A DNA stretch of 9,016 bases from Gammaproteobacteria bacterium (GCA_027293245.1 JAPUFZ010000145.1:1-9016); one strand, 5' to 3'. Shown: positions 1-7,144, numbered from the stretch's first letter. The notes: generated by a model from the letters alone, not told the origin. Translations and numbers: made by a program.

Positions 1-719
1 ATGGCCCAGAGGATGGCATCGAAGTCCTGCTCTAACTGCTCGACTGAAACATCGCGACCTATGCGGGTGTTCATGCGAATCTCGATGTCTCCCATATCGA
101 TAATCCGCTGTATTTCATGATCCAGGTATTCGCGTGGTGTACGGTAACCCGGAATGCCGTAACGAAACATGCCACCAAGCTCTTCATGATCATCAAATAT
201 GGTGCTGGCAATGCCCTTCCGGCGTAGTTGATAAGCGGCAGTCATTCCTGCCGGTCCACCACCGACGATCGCGACTCTTTTATCGCCGACTGCGGGCGCT
301 TCAGCAAACCGGAATGCCTCTTTCCTGGCCGTGTCTCCGATATACTGTTCGACTGAATTAATGCCGACAAAATCATCAACCTGATTCCTGTTACAGCCCT
401 GCTCACAGGGTGCCGGGCAAACCCGGCCCATCATCGACGGAAATGGATTGGCGTCGGTAGATCGACGAAAAGCGTATTCCTGCATACTAGTGCCTTGCGG
501 CGGTTTTTCGATACCGCGGACTATGTCGAGCCATCCGCGCACGTCTTCGCCGGAAGGGCAGCTTGCCTGGCAAGGCGGTGTGCGATGAACATAGGTGGGA
601 CATTTATGCGACGTGTCTTCCAGGAATATATTGTCGCCCTGCGAGCGCCATTTATCATCGCCGTCCTGGTATAACCTAAATGTCAGTTTATGCTTCATTT
701 CATCTTTTGAAGTAGCCAT
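1..719 (-). CDS. dsrL: DsrL, N-terminal part (partial at window edge)
   Basis: This is the first 239 residues of DsrL, a cytoplasmic iron-sulfur flavoprotein NAD(P)H:acceptor oxidoreductase that works with DsrAB in sulfur oxidation. The frame is open from ATG at 719 to the window edge. The first 110 residues form a GltD-like iron-sulfur region with C40, C50, C54, C101, C105 and C109 (motif CPAPCEQGC). Next comes a dinucleotide-binding motif, VAIVGGGPAG, at about residues 149-158, and the LGGMFRYGIPGYR segment typical of GltD-like flavoproteins at 181-193. The second nucleotide-binding half and the C-terminal ferredoxin domain expected of DsrL lie outside the window. It follows dsrK after a 38-nt AT-rich gap, with only a weak GGAT as ribosome binding site. 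Family and position directly after dsrK both support the call; the absence of the C-terminus prevents assignment to a DsrL subtype. Confidence 0.93.
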   Translation of the reverse strand, partial: MATSKDEMKHKLTFRLYQDGDDKWRSQGDNIFLEDTSHKCPTYVHRTPPCQASCPSGEDVRGWLDIVRGIEKPPQGTSMQEYAFRRSTDANPFPSMMGRVCPAPCEQGCNRNQVDDFVGINSVEQYIGDTARKEAFRFAEAPAVGDKRVAIVGGGPAGMTAAYQLRRKGIASTIFDDHEELGGMFRYGIPGYRTPREYLDHEIQRIIDMGDIEIRMNTRIGRDVSVEQLEQDFDAILWA

Positions 720-733
720 TAATGATCCATGAA

Positions 734-767
734 TCTATATCTATATTTTGTTTTGATTTAATTTGAA
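734..767 (-). promoter_or_regulatory. Weak candidate promoter in dsrK-dsrL gap
   Basis: On the minus strand TTCAAA (767-762, 4 of 6 matches to the sigma70 -35 box) is followed after 16 nt by TATAGA (745-740), which is repeated exactly and in tandem at 739-734. It overlaps the last codons of dsrK and lies just upstream of dsrL. The gap is AT-rich compared with the flanking genes. A promoter here could express dsrL separately from the rest of the operon, but AT-rich spacers give such matches by chance. Confidence 0.2.
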
Positions 768-1132
768 TCCAAGTTTGAGGTGCCTTGATCCAGCACAAGC
801 GCATCGCCAACTAGTTGGTGCAGGGTGATCACCTGGTCCATCTCAAACCCATAGTGCGGCAGGATTTTGCTGAACTGGCTTTTACAAATTGCGCAAATAG
901 CCACCATATGAGTCACGCCGTAATCATCTACTACCTGTTTCAAGGCCTCCATGCGCGGCAGTGCCCCCTTGACACGTAACTCAAGCAGGTCATCGGTGAG
1001 CAGGCCGCCACCGCCGCCACAGCAGAAAGTAGCTTCTTTAATCGTATCTTCTGCCATGTCGTAAAAATGGTTGCAACTGGCCTTGATGATTGCGCGTGGA
1101 ATAAAAAATTGCCCACCGACCATATCGCCCAT
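758..1132 (-). CDS. dsrK: DsrK, C-terminal fragment after in-frame TAG
   Basis: These 124 residues are the C-terminal part of DsrK, in the same frame as the upstream dsrK fragment and separated from it by only TAG-CGC. They contain the rest of the CCG (heterodisulfide-reductase-like) cluster domain: the CCGGGGG motif with C37-C38 and the CAIC motif with C80 and C83. The first cysteine of the module is in the upstream piece. The ATG at 1132 would be an internal methionine in an intact DsrK (ARxxRMGD context). No convincing ribosome binding site precedes it; only GGT lies nearby. Separate translation would require reinitiation right after the TAG, which is possible because the ATG is 3 nt downstream. 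There is no other stop or frameshift up to TAA at 760-758, so this part has not visibly decayed. It is best read as the 3' part of one interrupted gene. Confidence 0.85.
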   Translation of the reverse strand: MGDMVGGQFFIPRAIIKASCNHFYDMAEDTIKEATFCCGGGGGLLTDDLLELRVKGALPRMEALKQVVDDYGVTHMVAICAICKSQFSKILPHYGFEMDQVITLHQLVGDALVLDQGTSNLDSN

Positions 1133-1135
1133 GCG

Positions 1136-1138
1136 CTA
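1136..1138 (-). other. In-frame amber codon interrupting dsrK
   Basis: The codon at 1138-1136 reads TAG on the minus strand, between GGT (Gly, 1141-1139) and CGC (Arg, 1135-1133). In intact DsrK proteins, as I remember them, this place is a small residue such as serine in an N-x-A-R-x-S-R-M-G-D context, so a single change TCG to TAG would explain it. Frame and sequence are otherwise continuous on both sides. Explanations are a sequencing or assembly error, a recent nonsense mutation, read-through, or a real split gene. Confidence 0.9.
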
Positions 1139-2281
1139 ACCGCGTGCAATATTGCAGGAGTCGTGAAAGGTTAGCACCTTGTCATCGTTGGCAGATTTGT
1201 CCAGTGTCAGCAGGTCGCGCTGGATCAGGTCGTAGGTAACTTCACAAATATGCTGTGGCACCGGATAGTTCGGATCGAGAAAATCGAAAGGCCCGGCGAG
1301 GGTATTTAAAAAATTGTAGGCGACGCTCCAGGCATGGCCACACTCACCGAAAACAATACGCTTGACACCGAGGTCGAGGGCCGCGTCACGGATTCGCATG
1401 GCCAGTATTTGCATGTTTTCATGAGAGCCGATGAACATGCCGAAATTGGCAGCTTCGCTGGCGTGACTGCTCAGCGTCCAGCTCAGCCCGGCTGCGTGAA
1501 AGACCTTGGCGTAACCTATAAGACCATCGACATGGGGTTCGGCAAAGAAGTCAGCAGAGGGTGTGACCAGTAATATGTCGGCATTTTTTTGATCGAGCGG
1601 CAGACGAACCACAACCCCGGTTTCCTCTTCGATATCTTCTTCCAGTCCTTCGAGCGTGTCGAGCAACGCGGGTTCTCGAAGTCCGAGATTATTGCCGATG
1701 GTCTGGGCTTTGCCGATAATTTCATTACAGTATTTCTGGCCGACACCTACGCTGTCCAGTATTTCTCTGGCTGCCATGGAAATTTCCGCGGTATCGATGC
1801 CAAAAGGGCAATAGACTGAGCAGCGCCGGCATTGTGAGCACTGATGAAAGTAGCTGTACCAGTCATCGAGCATCTCCTTGTCCATCTCCTTTGCGCCGAC
1901 CAGTTTCGGAAAATACTTGCCGGCAAAGGTGAAATAGCGCCTATAGACATCGCGAAATAAATCCTGGCGTGCAACCGGCATATTTTTCGGATCTGCGGTG
2001 CCGAGAAAATAGTGGCATTTGTCGGTACAGGCACCACATTTTACGCAGCTATCGAGAAATACTCGCAGCGCCCGGGACTTACTCACCAGTTCGCCCATTT
2101 TCTTTATCGCTACTTCCTGCCAGTTTTCGACCAGTTCCTCAGGGAAACCGATTTTCCCCTGGATCTCCGGCTTGGCGACATATGGTTTACTGTGCGCCAT
2201 TACCCCAGGCTGGATTAGTGGGATAATCGGGTATTGCTTAAGTACTGGGGTTTCAAAGTCGAGCATGTGTACCTCTAGCAT
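1136..2281 (-). CDS. dsrK: DsrK, N-terminal part, truncated by TAG
   Basis: DsrK is the HdrD-like iron-sulfur subunit of the membrane DsrMKJOP complex and is thought to handle the disulfide/trisulfide of DsrC. Two ATG starts are possible, 2281 and 2266. The second has GAGG five bases upstream and gives MLDFETP, so 2266 is preferred (376 residues); the positions below use it. Two ferredoxin motifs CX2CX2CX3C are complete at C74/77/80/84 and C143/146/149/153. The CCG region follows, with GECGHAW around C309 and HDSCN with C371. The frame then ends at TAG after residue 376. The rest of the protein continues in frame to 758, giving about 502 codons in total including the amber codon. Thus the visible protein keeps the two cubane clusters but loses the CCGGGGG and CAIC ligands of the catalytic module. 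Family identity is secure; whether it makes functional protein is not. Confidence 0.93.
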   Translation of the reverse strand: MLEVHMLDFETPVLKQYPIIPLIQPGVMAHSKPYVAKPEIQGKIGFPEELVENWQEVAIKKMGELVSKSRALRVFLDSCVKCGACTDKCHYFLGTADPKNMPVARQDLFRDVYRRYFTFAGKYFPKLVGAKEMDKEMLDDWYSYFHQCSQCRRCSVYCPFGIDTAEISMAAREILDSVGVGQKYCNEIIGKAQTIGNNLGLREPALLDTLEGLEEDIEEETGVVVRLPLDQKNADILLVTPSADFFAEPHVDGLIGYAKVFHAAGLSWTLSSHASEAANFGMFIGSHENMQILAMRIRDAALDLGVKRIVFGECGHAWSVAYNFLNTLAGPFDFLDPNYPVPQHICEVTYDLIQRDLLTLDKSANDDKVLTFHDSCNIARG

Positions 2282-2300
2282 TCATTACTATGTTCCCCCG

Positions 2301-3011
2301 TTAGAGGCCTACGACATGCCGCTTTTCGCGAGCATTATCGACCTGAGTGCGAGTCGGGCTAAAGAACAACCCGGGTGCGTGAAGTAACTTGCTGAATGGA
2401 AAAATAATCATCAATAAAACGACCAGGCTCAGGTGGATGACGAGGAATAGGTCGGATGGCAGGGGTTGCCAGTCAAAATACATCAAACCCAGGAAAAAAG
2501 CCTTAACGGCGACGATGTCGGTATGTGAAACATACTTCATACCCAGGCCAGTTAAGCCGATGGCAATCAACAGCGCTAACATCAAATGATCGGAAGGCGA
2601 TGAAATATAACGCACCCGATCTACCAGGAAGCGCCTTGCCCATAAACCGGCCAGTCCAAATATCATGACAAACGCGGCATACTTCCCGTAGGGTTGAATA
2701 GCGCCAATCCAGCCCCAGACAGGGTCGGTGAAATAGCGGAAATGCCGCAGCAGGACGAGTAGCAATGCCGCATGAAACAGCCAGCCAAATAGCCAAATCC
2801 ATTTATTTGCTTTGAACAGGCTATTAAACAAGGTCACTTCAAAAAACATGCGGGCTACCACACCCCAGCGCGTTATCGGCGCGGGGGTAACAGGAATTCG
2901 TAGTGGGGCGGGAGTTTTAGCGTATAAACGAATTTTATACGCCAGGCCGACAACCAGTGTCGCAGTCGCAGTGTAGAATAGCAAAACGAATATGAGGGTT
3001 AACAACGACAC
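2301..3011 (-). CDS. dsrM: DsrM, NarI-like membrane cytochrome b subunit
   Basis: DsrM is the b-type haem membrane subunit of the DsrMKJOP complex, related to the NarI gamma subunit of nitrate reductase, and passes electrons between the quinone pool and DsrK. The 236 residues show five hydrophobic segments at about 3-25, 71-89, 110-128, 142-160 and 187-210. Histidines suited to haem ligation lie in or beside them: H80, H90, H142, H193 and H211. The start is GTG at 3011, with only a weak GGAT upstream, 26 nt after the dsrC stop. The gene ends 19 nt before the first possible dsrK start, so the two are closely coupled. Overall similarity is low, as is usual for such proteins; the call rests on topology and on the position between dsrC and dsrK. 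Confidence 0.9.
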   Translation of the reverse strand: MSLLTLIFVLLFYTATATLVVGLAYKIRLYAKTPAPLRIPVTPAPITRWGVVARMFFEVTLFNSLFKANKWIWLFGWLFHAALLLVLLRHFRYFTDPVWGWIGAIQPYGKYAAFVMIFGLAGLWARRFLVDRVRYISSPSDHLMLALLIAIGLTGLGMKYVSHTDIVAVKAFFLGLMYFDWQPLPSDLFLVIHLSLVVLLMIIFPFSKLLHAPGLFFSPTRTQVDNAREKRHVVGL

Positions 3012-3037
3012 TTAATTCGTTATCCATTCAACGTAGA

Positions 3038-3370
3038 TTAGACGCAGCCAGTAGGTTTTGGTAAACCGGCATATTTACAGGCCTGTTTTGCAGGGCCATA
3101 GGGGAATAGCTCGTAGAGATATTTACTGGTTGCTTTTTCTTTACCCATTCTTTTACCAATTGCCTTGGTTAAAACACGCACCGCCGGGGCAATTTGATAT
3201 TCCTCATAATATTCACGCAGGAAGTTAATCACCTCCCAGTGGGGGTCATCGAGTTCTGAACCATCGGCCTTGGCCATTTCTTCAGCTAGCTGATCGGTCC
3301 AGTCACTCAGATTAACCAGGTAACCCTCTTCATCGGTTTCGTAAGATTTTCCATTCAATTCTATCGTCAT
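3038..3370 (-). CDS. dsrC: DsrC, sulfur-carrier protein
   Basis: DsrC is the small cytoplasmic sulfur carrier that takes sulfur from DsrEFH and presents it to DsrAB. The 110-residue length fits the family (about 105-112). The C-terminal arm ends CKYAGLPKPTGCV, with the penultimate cysteine C109 and a second cysteine C98 eleven residues earlier. Having both cysteines marks a true DsrC rather than a TusE-like homologue with only the last one. The family core INFLREYYEEYQIAPAVRVL occupies about residues 48-67, and YLYELFPYGPAKQAC leads into the arm. The ATG start has AGAGG six to seven bases upstream. The gap before it (53 nt to dsrH) is the longest between dsrA and dsrK and may hold its own promoter. 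Confidence 0.98.
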   Translation of the reverse strand: MTIELNGKSYETDEEGYLVNLSDWTDQLAEEMAKADGSELDDPHWEVINFLREYYEEYQIAPAVRVLTKAIGKRMGKEKATSKYLYELFPYGPAKQACKYAGLPKPTGCV

Positions 3371-3389
3371 TGTTGACCTCTGCTGTTAA

Positions 3390-3418
3390 TTTAAAATTAG
3401 ACTTTGATGCGAAATAAT
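3390..3418 (-). promoter_or_regulatory. Candidate secondary promoter before dsrC
   Basis: In the dsrH-dsrC spacer the minus strand has TCTAAT (3401-3396), 5 of 6 matches to the sigma70 -10 box, 25 nt before the dsrC ATG. The -35 box is poor: only T-rich sequence lies 16-19 nt upstream. I recall that in Allochromatium vinosum dsrC has an additional promoter of its own, which makes this spacer a natural place to look. The sequence match alone is weak. Confidence 0.28.
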
Positions 3419-3423
3419 AAAAA

Positions 3424-3732
3424 CTAAAGCCACGATTGCACCCCTGAAGTTTCCGTCGTGAGTTGTACAAATCCGTCGTAATCCACCAGAGAGATGCCGT
3501 CTATTATTTTGTCTTTACCGATACCACGTGCGTCCAGGTCCGGCGCCAGCGCGTATAGGGAGTGAGTGGCAGCTGCAGCGGCAAGCTTGTTGCCGACAGC
3601 GGTGTTCTTTTGAGCCGCGTAAATGCCATCTTCGATTAGTAAAATCGCCGATCCCCGTTTTGCCAGCCGCAAACAGGTATCGAGTGAATTTTTCTCGAAA
3701 GGTGATTTATTAATGATGTGTAATATTGTCAT
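3424..3732 (-). CDS. dsrH: DsrH, sulfur-relay subunit
   Basis: DsrH is a subunit of the cytoplasmic DsrE2F2H2 hexamer, which is homologous to TusBCD and relays persulfide sulfur towards DsrC. It matches the TusB/DsrH family over its full 102 residues. It begins MTILHIINKSPFEKNSLDTC, placing the family cysteine at position 20, and continues with a Rossmann-like ILLIEDGIYAA segment at about 30-40 and the conserved VQSWL end. The ATG start has only a weak ribosome binding site, so translation may be coupled to dsrF, 26 nt upstream. It ends with TAG, which matters for judging the TAG in dsrK, because the length here is exactly what the family predicts. Confidence 0.96.
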   Translation of the reverse strand: MTILHIINKSPFEKNSLDTCLRLAKRGSAILLIEDGIYAAQKNTAVGNKLAAAAATHSLYALAPDLDARGIGKDKIIDGISLVDYDGFVQLTTETSGVQSWL

Positions 3733-3758
3733 ATTAGGCTTGTTTAATTAAGCGTGCG

Positions 3759-4166
3759 TCAAAAGCTAAAAATAACGTCCTGATTATCAATAATTTCCGC
3801 GAGCTCTGTGCTACTGACGACCTGGATCGAGTCTTTTTCTGCCCAGTCATCGTCCTCGTCTTCCCAGGTTAACGGCATCAGGTTATCTTTACTAAGGCCC
3901 CTTAAATCGAGGGATTCCTTCTCGACATAAATTTTACTGATATCGTAATCGCCCAGCGCTTTATAGGTAGCAGAAAAATTTTTCGTACCTATGCCACTGG
4001 TGTCCTGATTTCGCATCAGTTGATAAACACCGTCATCGATAAATGCCAAAGCGACGTCCTGATCAAATGCGGCACCGATTAAAACGACTTCGAGAGATTC
4101 GAGCGCAAAAATAGAGCCATGAGGCGCTTTGCGATTGACATACAGGAATTTTTTTATTACTGCCAT
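3759..4166 (-). CDS. dsrF: DsrF, sulfur-relay subunit
   Basis: DsrF is the TusC-like subunit of the DsrEFH hexamer. The 135-residue protein begins with the family's KKFLYVNRKAPHGS segment (about 5-18) and continues with SLEVVLIGAAFDQDVALAF (about 24-42) and a DDGVYQL motif at 44-50, the Rossmann-like core of DsrE/DsrF proteins. The C-terminal half is acidic (WEDEDDDWAEKD). I find no cysteine in it, so its role is presumably structural within the hexamer, while DsrE provides the active cysteine. A ribosome binding site AGGGA overlaps the TAG stop of dsrE, with 9 nt between the genes, suggesting translational coupling. Confidence 0.96.
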   Translation of the reverse strand: MAVIKKFLYVNRKAPHGSIFALESLEVVLIGAAFDQDVALAFIDDGVYQLMRNQDTSGIGTKNFSATYKALGDYDISKIYVEKESLDLRGLSKDNLMPLTWEDEDDDWAEKDSIQVVSSTELAEIIDNQDVIFSF

Positions 4167-4175
4167 GAGTGATCC

Positions 4176-4568
4176 CTAGTCGCCGAAAACCAGCAAACGG
4201 TCGGCCTGTATGCCGGCATCGATGAGTTGGCCCAGGCCTGAAATATTAAAGCCCGCAGCCATGTTGCTGACATCTTTACCGGCTCGCTTGGCTTCGTTCT
4301 CATCGAGCAGGCCCCTGCGCTGCGCGGCAGCGACACAGAGCACCATATCGAGATCATACTTTTCAGCCAGCGCCGACCAGCGCGTGGTGATGTTGCGATC
4401 ATCCTGCGGCGGTACACCCAGGCTGGTGCCGTTATTAACACCATCGTGATAAAAGAATACCCGCACTATTTCGTGGCCATTTTTAAGAGCCGCTTCGGTA
4501 AAGTAGTATGCCGTATCCGAGGCCTGATGTGTGTAGGGTCCCGCGCTTACCATTATTCCAAATTTCAC
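4176..4568 (-). CDS. dsrE: DsrE, active-cysteine sulfur-relay subunit
   Basis: DsrE is the TusD-like subunit that carries the persulfide within DsrEFH. The protein is 130 residues long, the family's usual length, and starts with GTG at 4568. A strong GAGGG lies eight bases upstream, in the 18-nt gap after dsrB. Conserved stretches are GPYTHQASDTAYYF (10-23), VRVFFYHDGVNN (35-46), and DMVLCVAAAQRRG (74-86), where C78 is the sulfur-binding residue described for Allochromatium DsrE. The end, ISGLGQLIDAGIQADRLLVF, is typical of the family. The gene stops with TAG directly after GD, showing that amber codons terminate translation normally in this operon. Confidence 0.97.
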   Translation of the reverse strand: MKFGIMVSAGPYTHQASDTAYYFTEAALKNGHEIVRVFFYHDGVNNGTSLGVPPQDDRNITTRWSALAEKYDLDMVLCVAAAQRRGLLDENEAKRAGKDVSNMAAGFNISGLGQLIDAGIQADRLLVFGD

Positions 4569-4586
4569 CTGATAATCCCTCGAACC

Positions 4587-5666
4587 TTAGAAGCGGATGT
4601 GGGTTGATGCGTTTAGCGAACGGCGTGCACCCCGCCAGTTATCGACGTGGAACTTGGTAAAAGGCAATCCAGTGAGTTCGAAGAACTGAGGCCAGCCTAT
4701 GCGTTCGATCCAGTCATTCATGCGTTCCCAATCGCGGGCATTTTCTTTGTAAGTCTGCAGAATATTCTTGACGACGGCGGTGGCTTCGGGCCAACGGGGT
4801 GGATTGTTGGGAAGGCCCGCAGCCACCAGCTTCTGAAAAGTCGGCTTGCTGCGCGCGTTCGAGTGATTACCACCCACCCAGATAGCGAGTTTGGAATGCT
4901 CCGGGTCGTTAATTTGCATTGGCGTACAGGGCGGGTAACAGGCACCACAGCAAATGCATTTTTTTTCGTCAACTTCGAGTGACGGTTTACCATCTACCAG
5001 TGCAGGACGAATCGCCGCCACCGGGCAGCGGGCGACGACCGAAGGCCGCTCGCAAATATTGGCGACCAGGTCGTGATTGATCTTAGGTGGTTTGGTGTGC
5101 TGTATGTTAATCGCAATATCACCCTGCCCACCACAGTTGATCTGGCAGCATGAAGTCGTGATATGGACACGGTTGGGCATGTTCCAGTTTTTAAACTCGT
5201 CGATCAGTTCATCCATCATCGCCTTCACCACACCGGATGCATCGGTTGCCGGAATATCACAGTGCAACCAGCCCTGCGTATGAGCAATCATTGCAACCGA
5301 ATTTTTGGTACCACCCACAATAAAACCTGCTGCCTCCAGGGCTTCTATCAGGGGCGCTACCTTTGCTGCATCGGTAAACATGTATTCGATATTGCTGCGG
5401 ATGGTGAATCGCACATAGCCGTCGGCGAATTCATCACCAATTGAACAGAGCTTGCGCAAGCTGAAAACGTCGAGGATACGCTGGGTACCGGCTCTTACGG
5501 TATAGATCTTATCGCCACCATGGGCGGTATGCACCAGCACACCGGGGCGTGGATCTTCATGGTAGGCCCAGTCGCCATAATTTTTGCGCATCACTGGGTG
5601 CATATATTGAAAACCATCAGGACAACCTGATTCGATTGGAGTTCGTTGAGCTTCGGTTCTGGCCAT
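4587..5666 (-). CDS. dsrB: DsrB, reverse dissimilatory sulfite reductase beta
   Basis: DsrB pairs with DsrA in the cytoplasmic alpha2beta2 sulfite reductase, which here runs in the oxidative direction and releases sulfite from sulfur bound to DsrC. The 359-residue length is normal. Siroheme/[4Fe-4S] ligand motifs appear as TSCCQINCGGQGDI (C173, C174, C178) and CPVAAI (C214). A complete ferredoxin motif CX2CX2CX3C follows at C237, C240, C243 and C247. The segment HTQGWLHCDIPATDASGVVK at about 129-148 is characteristic of DsrB. The ATG has AGGA upstream and lies 34 nt after the dsrA stop. No key residue appears to be missing. Confidence 0.98.
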   Translation of the reverse strand: MARTEAQRTPIESGCPDGFQYMHPVMRKNYGDWAYHEDPRPGVLVHTAHGGDKIYTVRAGTQRILDVFSLRKLCSIGDEFADGYVRFTIRSNIEYMFTDAAKVAPLIEALEAAGFIVGGTKNSVAMIAHTQGWLHCDIPATDASGVVKAMMDELIDEFKNWNMPNRVHITTSCCQINCGGQGDIAINIQHTKPPKINHDLVANICERPSVVARCPVAAIRPALVDGKPSLEVDEKKCICCGACYPPCTPMQINDPEHSKLAIWVGGNHSNARSKPTFQKLVAAGLPNNPPRWPEATAVVKNILQTYKENARDWERMNDWIERIGWPQFFELTGLPFTKFHVDNWRGARRSLNASTHIRF

Positions 5667-5700
5667 TATTCGTTCCTGTTTCTCGGGTTACTAAGACGCA

Positions 5701-6960
5701 TCAAGAGGCAAGTTTTTGTTTGGCCTTTCGGTCAAACCATTTCTTTGCTTCGATATCCCAGTCATCCATGCGTACGTAGGAGCTAGTACGGGTCTCCGAT
5801 ACCATATTGGGGTCGACCTCAATGCCTATTCCATCGAGAAAATTGACCAGTCCAATACGTTCGACCATTTCCCCGCAGCGTTCGTGTTCGAGTCCGTTTT
5901 CCGCCCAGTAGTCAATAACTTCCTCGGCTAAATCTGTGAGTTTTTCGTAATCGTCTTCGGTATCGAGTTTCATGAACGGCACTATTACCGTGCCCATCAA
6001 ATCGCCAATCTTTAGCGTGCGTTTTCCGCCCATCAAAATGGTGACACCCTTGTCATCCCCGGGAGATAGCGCCTTCGGAACAACGTTCAGGCAATGCATG
6101 CAACGCACGCAATTACGATTATCGACCTCAAGCGAATCGTCGTCGTTGAGTGACAGGGCTTTTGTCGGGCAACGTGTAATGATGTTGTCGATAGTGTGTT
6201 GTCGACCCTTTTTAGCAACGTAGGCCTTAAATTCATCCTGGTCGACTTTCATGTCGTCGCGCCAGGTACCTATTATCGCGAAGTCTGAACGTTCGATAGA
6301 ATTCATACAGTCGTTGCTGCAACCCGATACCTTGAATTTGAATTTGTAAGGCAGTGAAGGGCGGTGAACGTCGTCGGTAAAGTTATTTAACAGGGTACGG
6401 TGAATCTTCATTTCATCGGCACAAGACTGTTCGCAACGACCGGCGCCAACACAGGACATTCCGGTTCTTACACAGGGGCCGGCGCCACCAAGGTCCCATC
6501 CATAGGCGTTGATTTCGTTGAAAAAATGCTGGGTGTTTTCGGTGGTTGTACCGATAAACATAATATTGCCGGTTTGCCCATGGAAGGTAATCAGACCCGA
6601 ACCATACTTTTCCCAGCTATCACCCAGCTGGCGCAACATATCGGTTGTGTAATAGTTACCAGCCGGGGGTTGAACGCGCAGCGTGTGGAATTCTTTTGAT
6701 TCCTCGAACGTGCTGGCAACTTCAGAAAATCGGGGAATGATGCCACTGCCGTAGCCATAGACGCTGACCGTGCCACCCTTCCAGTAACCCTTGCGGGTTT
6801 CGTAGGAGTGTTCCAATTGCCCTAGCAGTGAATTGGCTACGCCTTTTATACGCTTGTCTGGATGATCGTCGCGCAGGCGTTTTATACCATCGACAAAACT
6901 CGGCCAGGGCCCTCCGCCCAACTCATCGAGCATTGGAGTATCATGTACCTTCTTAGCCAT
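5701..6960 (-). CDS. dsrA: DsrA, reverse dissimilatory sulfite reductase alpha
   Basis: DsrA is the alpha subunit of the siroheme sulfite reductase and is the first gene of this operon. The frame is open upstream to an ATG at 7035, but the start at 6960 is clearly better. It has GAGGAG six bases upstream, begins MAKKVHDTPMLDEL as in Allochromatium-type DsrA, and gives 419 residues, about the family length. Siroheme/[4Fe-4S] ligand motifs are CVGAGRC (C170, C176, then C180) and GCSNDC (C214, C218). The inserted ferredoxin-like region has TRCPTKAL (C264) and CVRCMHC (C284, C287, C290). The fourth usual cysteine after CMHC is replaced by NVV, so C264 probably completes that cluster. Gene content around it (dsrEFH, dsrL) assigns it to the oxidative rDsr group. 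Confidence 0.98.
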   Translation of the reverse strand: MAKKVHDTPMLDELGGGPWPSFVDGIKRLRDDHPDKRIKGVANSLLGQLEHSYETRKGYWKGGTVSVYGYGSGIIPRFSEVASTFEESKEFHTLRVQPPAGNYYTTDMLRQLGDSWEKYGSGLITFHGQTGNIMFIGTTTENTQHFFNEINAYGWDLGGAGPCVRTGMSCVGAGRCEQSCADEMKIHRTLLNNFTDDVHRPSLPYKFKFKVSGCSNDCMNSIERSDFAIIGTWRDDMKVDQDEFKAYVAKKGRQHTIDNIITRCPTKALSLNDDDSLEVDNRNCVRCMHCLNVVPKALSPGDDKGVTILMGGKRTLKIGDLMGTVIVPFMKLDTEDDYEKLTDLAEEVIDYWAENGLEHERCGEMVERIGLVNFLDGIGIEVDPNMVSETRTSSYVRMDDWDIEAKKWFDRKAKQKLAS

Positions 6961-6966
6961 AGTTTT

Positions 6967-6972
6967 CTCCTC
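6967..6972 (-). promoter_or_regulatory. Ribosome binding site fixing the dsrA start
   Basis: GAGGAG on the minus strand, six bases before the ATG at 6960. It is the best Shine-Dalgarno match among the dsr genes here and decides against the longer frame starting at 7035, whose first 25 residues do not look like DsrA. Confidence 0.85.
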
Positions 6973-7070
6973 ATAAAAGGTATTGTGATTGTCGCTGGCA
7001 GCTGGTAAGCAATGTAGTGTGGCTATGCCGACCACTAGTTTGGTTGAATAACAGGTTTTGGGCTATTCCC

Positions 7071-7083
7071 CCGATGGGATGCT
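7071..7083 (+). repeat. Direct repeat copy 1, CCGATGGGATGCT
   Basis: This 13-bp sequence recurs exactly at 7225-7237, 154 bp away, both inside the divergent regulatory region. The preceding bases are also similar (GCTATTCCC here, GCCATTA in the other copy). The unit itself contains GATGG-GATGC, a near-tandem 5-mer. It could be the operator of a regulator of one or both operons; nothing in the window identifies that regulator. Confidence 0.6.
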
Positions 7084-7144
7084 GATTTTTCCTGGTTTAT
7101 CCCTAATGAGATAGATCGATTAACCCTGTCTTCATAAGCTCGCT

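Noticed and set aside
134..361. Plus-strand frame at the left edge
   Set aside because: It is antisense to dsrL, whose iron-sulfur and FAD-binding motifs are read continuously on the minus strand over the same bases.
1136..1138. Pyrrolysine at the dsrK TAG
   Set aside because: TAG ends dsrE and dsrH normally, no pyl genes are in the window, and no known DsrK carries pyrrolysine. A point mutation or an error is simpler.
1969..2387. Plus-strand open frames opposite dsrK and dsrM
   Set aside because: They overlap strongly supported minus-strand genes, lack ribosome binding sites and recognisable sequence, and are antisense shadows.
6961..7035. Longer dsrA start at 7035 adding 25 residues
   Set aside because: The ATG at 6960 has an excellent GAGGAG six bases upstream and gives the N-terminus and length expected of DsrA. 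The extra residues look like leader sequence.
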